Below, piece by piece: positions 6,354 to 8,173 of a stretch of DNA of 8,173 nt. Position numbers and translations under genes: made by a program. The stretch spans positions 1 through 8,173 of the forward strand of contig CABUVB010000073.1 in assembly GCA_902494815.1 (NCBI GenBank), in the 5' to 3' direction. The notes under the pieces were generated by a model. It saw only the letters and a list, made by a program, of their open reading frames with translations. It was not told the DNA's origin and did not search any database. The DNA is from an uncultured Collinsella sp. GTDB taxonomy: Bacteria; Actinomycetota; Coriobacteriia; Coriobacteriales; Coriobacteriaceae. The stretch's first letter is position 1, and the number at the start of each line of letters is the position of its first letter.

Positions 6354-7502
6354 CTACTCGTCGTCATCATCGAGCATGGCGGACCCATCGATGGCGTAAA
6401 GCTCGTCAAACTCCTCAGGCGCAGGCTGATCGGTCAGCTCGACCTCGGACGGAGCATCGTCATCAAACTCAAGTCCACAGGCAAGGCGGACCTTATGCTC
6501 AATCTCGTCGGCGCAATCGGGGTGTTCGCGCAGGAACGCCTTGGCGGCCTCGCGACCATTGCCGAGCTTGTCCTCGCCATAGGCAAACCAGGAGCCCATC
6601 TTCTTGCAGATGCCGCACTCGACAGCCATGTCAAGAATCGAGCCCTCCTTAGAGATGCCCGTACCGTACATGATGTCGAACTCAGCAGAGCGGAACGGAG
6701 CTGCCACCTTGTTCTTAACGACCTTGGCGCGCACGCGGTTACCGATAACCTCGTCCTTAAGCTTAATGCTGTCGATGCGGCGAATGTCGATACGCACCGA
6801 AGAGAAGAACTTAAGGGCGCGGCCGCCCGTCGTAGTCTCGGGGTTGCCGAACATGACGCCGATCTTCTCACGCAGCTGGTTAATGAAGATGCACGTCGTG
6901 TTGGACTTGGACAGCGAGCCGGCGAGCTTGCGGAGCGCCTGGCTCATCAGGCGAGCCTGAAGACCGACCGTAGTATCGCCGATTTCTCCCTCGATCTCGG
7001 CACGCGGGGTCAGCGCGGCGACGGAGTCGACGACGATGGCATCGATGGCGCCGGAACGCACGAGCATGTCAACGATCTCGAGCGCCTGCTCACCCGTATC
7101 GGGCTGGGAAATCAGTACCTCGTCGATATCCACGCCGATGCGCGCGGCATACGTGGGATCGAGCGCGTGCTCGGCATCGATAAATGCCACAACGCCACCC
7201 ATTGCCTGGGCCTCGGCCAGGATCTCGAGCGAAAGCGTCGTCTTACCGGAGGACTCAGGACCGTAAATCTCGACGATACGGCCGCGCGGCACGCCGCCGA
7301 TACCCAGCGCGGCATCGAGGGCCAGGGCGCCCGTGGGAATGGCCTCGACCTCGAGCTCGGGACCACCGTCGCCGTACCTCATGATGGAACCCTGGCCGAA
7401 TTTCTTCTCGATCTCGGCCTTGGTGGTGGCGATCATCTCATCGCGCTCTTTACCCGTCGTGCGAGCATGAACGGTACGTACGGGACCTGAATTCTTGGCC
7501 AT
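6354..7502 (-). CDS. recA: Recombinase RecA
   Basis: RecA forms ATP-dependent filaments on single-stranded DNA. It catalyses strand exchange and triggers LexA self-cleavage in the SOS response. The 382-residue protein shows Walker A GPESSGKTT at 81-89, the catalytic Glu in DAEHALDP (Glu111), and Walker B AIVVDS at 155-160. Loop L1 is around EGEIGDTTVGLQARLMSQ, and loop L2 is around FINQLREKIGVMFGNPETTTGG. The C-terminus is strongly acidic and ends in DDDDE, as in many RecA proteins. The ATG at 7502 is chosen because AGGAGG lies 7 nt upstream. A TTG at 7523 would add seven residues encoded by that very Shine-Dalgarno. A LexA box lies inside its promoter. No intein is present. Confidence 0.98.
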   Translation of the reverse strand: MAKNSGPVRTVHARTTGKERDEMIATTKAEIEKKFGQGSIMRYGDGGPELEVEAIPTGALALDAALGIGGVPRGRIVEIYGPESSGKTTLSLEILAEAQAMGGVVAFIDAEHALDPTYAARIGVDIDEVLISQPDTGEQALEIVDMLVRSGAIDAIVVDSVAALTPRAEIEGEIGDTTVGLQARLMSQALRKLAGSLSKSNTTCIFINQLREKIGVMFGNPETTTGGRALKFFSSVRIDIRRIDSIKLKDEVIGNRVRAKVVKNKVAAPFRSAEFDIMYGTGISKEGSILDMAVECGICKKMGSWFAYGEDKLGNGREAAKAFLREHPDCADEIEHKVRLACGLEFDDDAPSEVELTDQPAPEEFDELYAIDGSAMLDDDDE

Positions 7503-7509
7503 GAATAGC

Positions 7510-7515
7510 CCTCCT
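7510..7515 (-). promoter_or_regulatory. Shine-Dalgarno of recA
   Basis: A consensus AGGAGG lies 7 nt before the ATG at 7502. It excludes the upstream TTG at 7523, whose frame would read through this site. Confidence 0.85.
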
Positions 7516-7532
7516 CTTAACAACCTGCATCG

Positions 7533-7561
7533 ATAATAAACGAACGGCTGTTCGTGGTCAA
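7533..7561 (-). promoter_or_regulatory. recA promoter
   Basis: TTGACC (7561-7556, 5 of 6 to consensus) and TATTAT (7538-7533, 5 of 6) are separated by exactly 17 nt. Transcription should start near 7526, giving a leader of about 24 nt that contains the Shine-Dalgarno. The LexA operator occupies most of the spacer. Confidence 0.85.
7541..7554 (-). promoter_or_regulatory. LexA (SOS) operator of recA
   Basis: CGAACAGCCGTTCG is a perfect CGAAC-N4-GTTCG palindrome, the LexA/DinR box type of actinobacteria and Firmicutes. It lies between the -35 and -10 boxes, where bound LexA would block RNA polymerase. It implies that recA and recX are induced on DNA damage. The repressor gene is not in the window. 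Confidence 0.9.
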
Positions 7562-7591
7562 CCGTTCAGGCAAATCATATGCAGGCGGTCT

Positions 7592-7653
7592 TTCCAAAAC
7601 CCAACCAAACGTCGACCAAACACTGACCAAATGCTTGACCACAAAGGACCAAA
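7592..7653. repeat. Phased array of six CCAAA motifs upstream of recA
   Basis: On the plus strand CCAAA-type units have CC at 7594, 7605, 7616, 7627, 7639 and 7649. The spacings are 11, 11, 11, 12 and 10 nt. Three units read exactly GACCAAA (7614, 7625, 7647), one is GACCACAAA (7637), one AACCAAA (7603) and one TTCCAAA (7592). Seen from recA the units read TTTGGTC and lie about 65-130 nt upstream of the transcription start. The near-helical spacing puts all units on about one face of the DNA, which suggests a cooperative protein-binding site or a bent segment. The binding factor is unknown. Confidence 0.55.
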
Positions 7654-7728
7654 TATGAACAAGGCAGGCAAAAATACATCTACAACCAGCACAAACGCCA
7701 AATGAGCCTAAGGTCCCTATCTCCACAA
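7654..7728. other. Intergenic stretch with no recognised content
   Basis: This part of the cinA-recA gap holds no convincing ORF with a ribosome site and no RNA gene. A weak promoter-like pair, TTGGCG-17-TGTATT, can be drawn on the minus strand but matches consensus poorly. Confidence 0.4.
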
Positions 7729-7752
7729 TTAAGGGGCTCGGAGACCCCTTAA
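7729..7752 (-). terminator. Hairpin after the CinA-family gene, probable terminator
   Basis: TTAAGGGG pairs perfectly with CCCCTTAA around an 8-nt loop, beginning 7 nt after the stop codon of the gene to the right. No long T-run follows on the minus strand (AATTGTGG after the stem). It may therefore be a weak intrinsic terminator or an mRNA 3'-end stabilising stem. Its symmetry would let it form on either strand. Confidence 0.55.
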
Positions 7753-7759
7753 AACACGT

Positions 7760-8173
7760 CTATTCCATAGAGTTGAGCACAAGGGCAATGCGACCCAATG
7801 CCTCCGTGACCGCATGGGCACGAACACACGAACGGTCGCCCTCATAGTGGCAGCGCACAGAGTCCACGACCGGCACGCCCCCATCGGCGGAACGATGCGC
7901 CCAGCCAATATAGAAAGTGCCCGCCGGATCGTCCTCAGTGCCACCGCCGGGGCCGGCATAACCCGTTGCGCTCACTGCAATATCGCTCTGGTACAGCTCC
8001 AGCGAACCCGCCGCCATCTCGCGCGCGGTCTGATGCGACACCGCGGTATAGCGGTCGAGCGTCTCCTGCTCAACACCAAGAACACGATGCTTAATCTCAT
8101 CGCAATAGGTCACCGCACCGCCACGCAGCACCGCCGAGGCGCCCGGGATATCGGCAATCGTCGAGGCGATCAT
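7760..8173 (-). CDS. CinA C-terminal domain / nicotinamide-nucleotide amidase (5' end outside window)
   Basis: The 138 visible codons, stop included, encode most of a CinA C-terminal (PncC) domain, which deamidates NMN to nicotinic acid mononucleotide in pyridine-nucleotide salvage. Seen are IASTIADIPGASAVLRGGAVTY at the start, with GAVTY preceding a CDE segment, and the hallmark SATGYAGPGGGTEDDPAGT, close to the family's AGPGGGT signature. The fold ends in an Ala/Arg-rich helix. The first visible Met at 8173 is not the true start: in this family IASTI is preceded by the ESCTGG motif, which must lie beyond the right edge. Whether the gene is a stand-alone pncC or a full-length cinA with an N-terminal MoaB-like domain cannot be decided here. 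cinA upstream of recA is a common arrangement in Gram-positives. Confidence 0.9.
   Translation of the reverse strand: MIASTIADIPGASAVLRGGAVTYCDEIKHRVLGVEQETLDRYTAVSHQTAREMAAGSLELYQSDIAVSATGYAGPGGGTEDDPAGTFYIGWAHRSADGGVPVVDSVRCHYEGDRSCVRAHAVTEALGRIALVLNSME

Noticed and set aside
6495..7490. 331-codon open frame on the plus strand opposite recA
   Set aside because: It mirrors recA codons and shows no domain or ribosome site. The long open frame comes from GC-biased codon use.
7503..7523. TTG at 7523 as recA start
   Set aside because: It would translate the consensus AGGAGG that serves the ATG at 7502, and it has no site of its own.
7592..7653. CRISPR-like reading of the CCAAA units
   Set aside because: Units are only 5-7 nt with 10-12 nt periodicity, far too short for CRISPR repeats and spacers, and no cas genes are present.
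7671..7704. Second recA promoter, TTGGCG-17-TGTATT on the minus strand
   Set aside because: It has only 4 of 6 matches in each box, and a much better promoter lies closer to recA.
7517..7726. 69-codon minus-strand frame across the recA promoter region
   Set aside because: It runs through the recA promoter and LexA box, has no ribosome site, and its repeated residues only reflect the CCAAA array.

Overview
The window reads as a conserved chromosomal core region of a high-GC (roughly high-50s % by eye) Gram-positive bacterium. It is most likely a member of the Coriobacteriia, such as Collinsella or a relative. Three things suggest this: the gene order cinA-recA-recX-rny-ATPase-spoVS-miaB-miaA, an actinobacterial/firmicute-type LexA box (CGAAC-N4-GTTCG) in front of recA, and RNase Y beside a SpoVS-family protein. 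The taxonomic call is inference, not a database result. All recognised genes lie on the minus strand, so the window is read from right to left.

Right part (8173 to 5593): the C-terminal part of a CinA/PncC-family gene enters from the right edge and ends at a perfect 8-bp hairpin. A 257-nt gap follows. It holds a helically phased array of CCAAA (TTTGG) motifs and then a textbook recA promoter whose 17-bp spacer is filled by a perfect LexA operator. recA and recX follow 11 nt apart as an SOS-regulated pair and end at a GC-rich hairpin.

Middle part (5592 to 3842): directly after that hairpin, a strong sigma-A-type promoter (TTGACA-17-TACGAT) starts a leader of about 160 nt in front of rny (RNase Y). 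The leader contains a terminator-like hairpin with a T-rich tail. A competing hairpin just downstream would sequester its 3' arm. This looks like an attenuation device or a small RNA and is the least explained element in the window.

Left part (3840 to 1): rny is followed 1 nt later by a soluble GHKL-fold ATPase of unknown role, then spoVS, then the tRNA-modification pair miaB-miaA. miaA transfers dimethylallyl to A37 and MiaB methylthiolates the product (i6A to ms2i6A). miaB-miaA, and miaA with a further gene that begins at base 9, are joined by one-base TAATG stop/start overlaps. The whole block from rny to beyond the left edge is probably co-transcribed, joining RNA turnover, tRNA modification and two poorly understood proteins. 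I see no mobile elements, CRISPR arrays, rRNA or tRNA genes, or broken genes.
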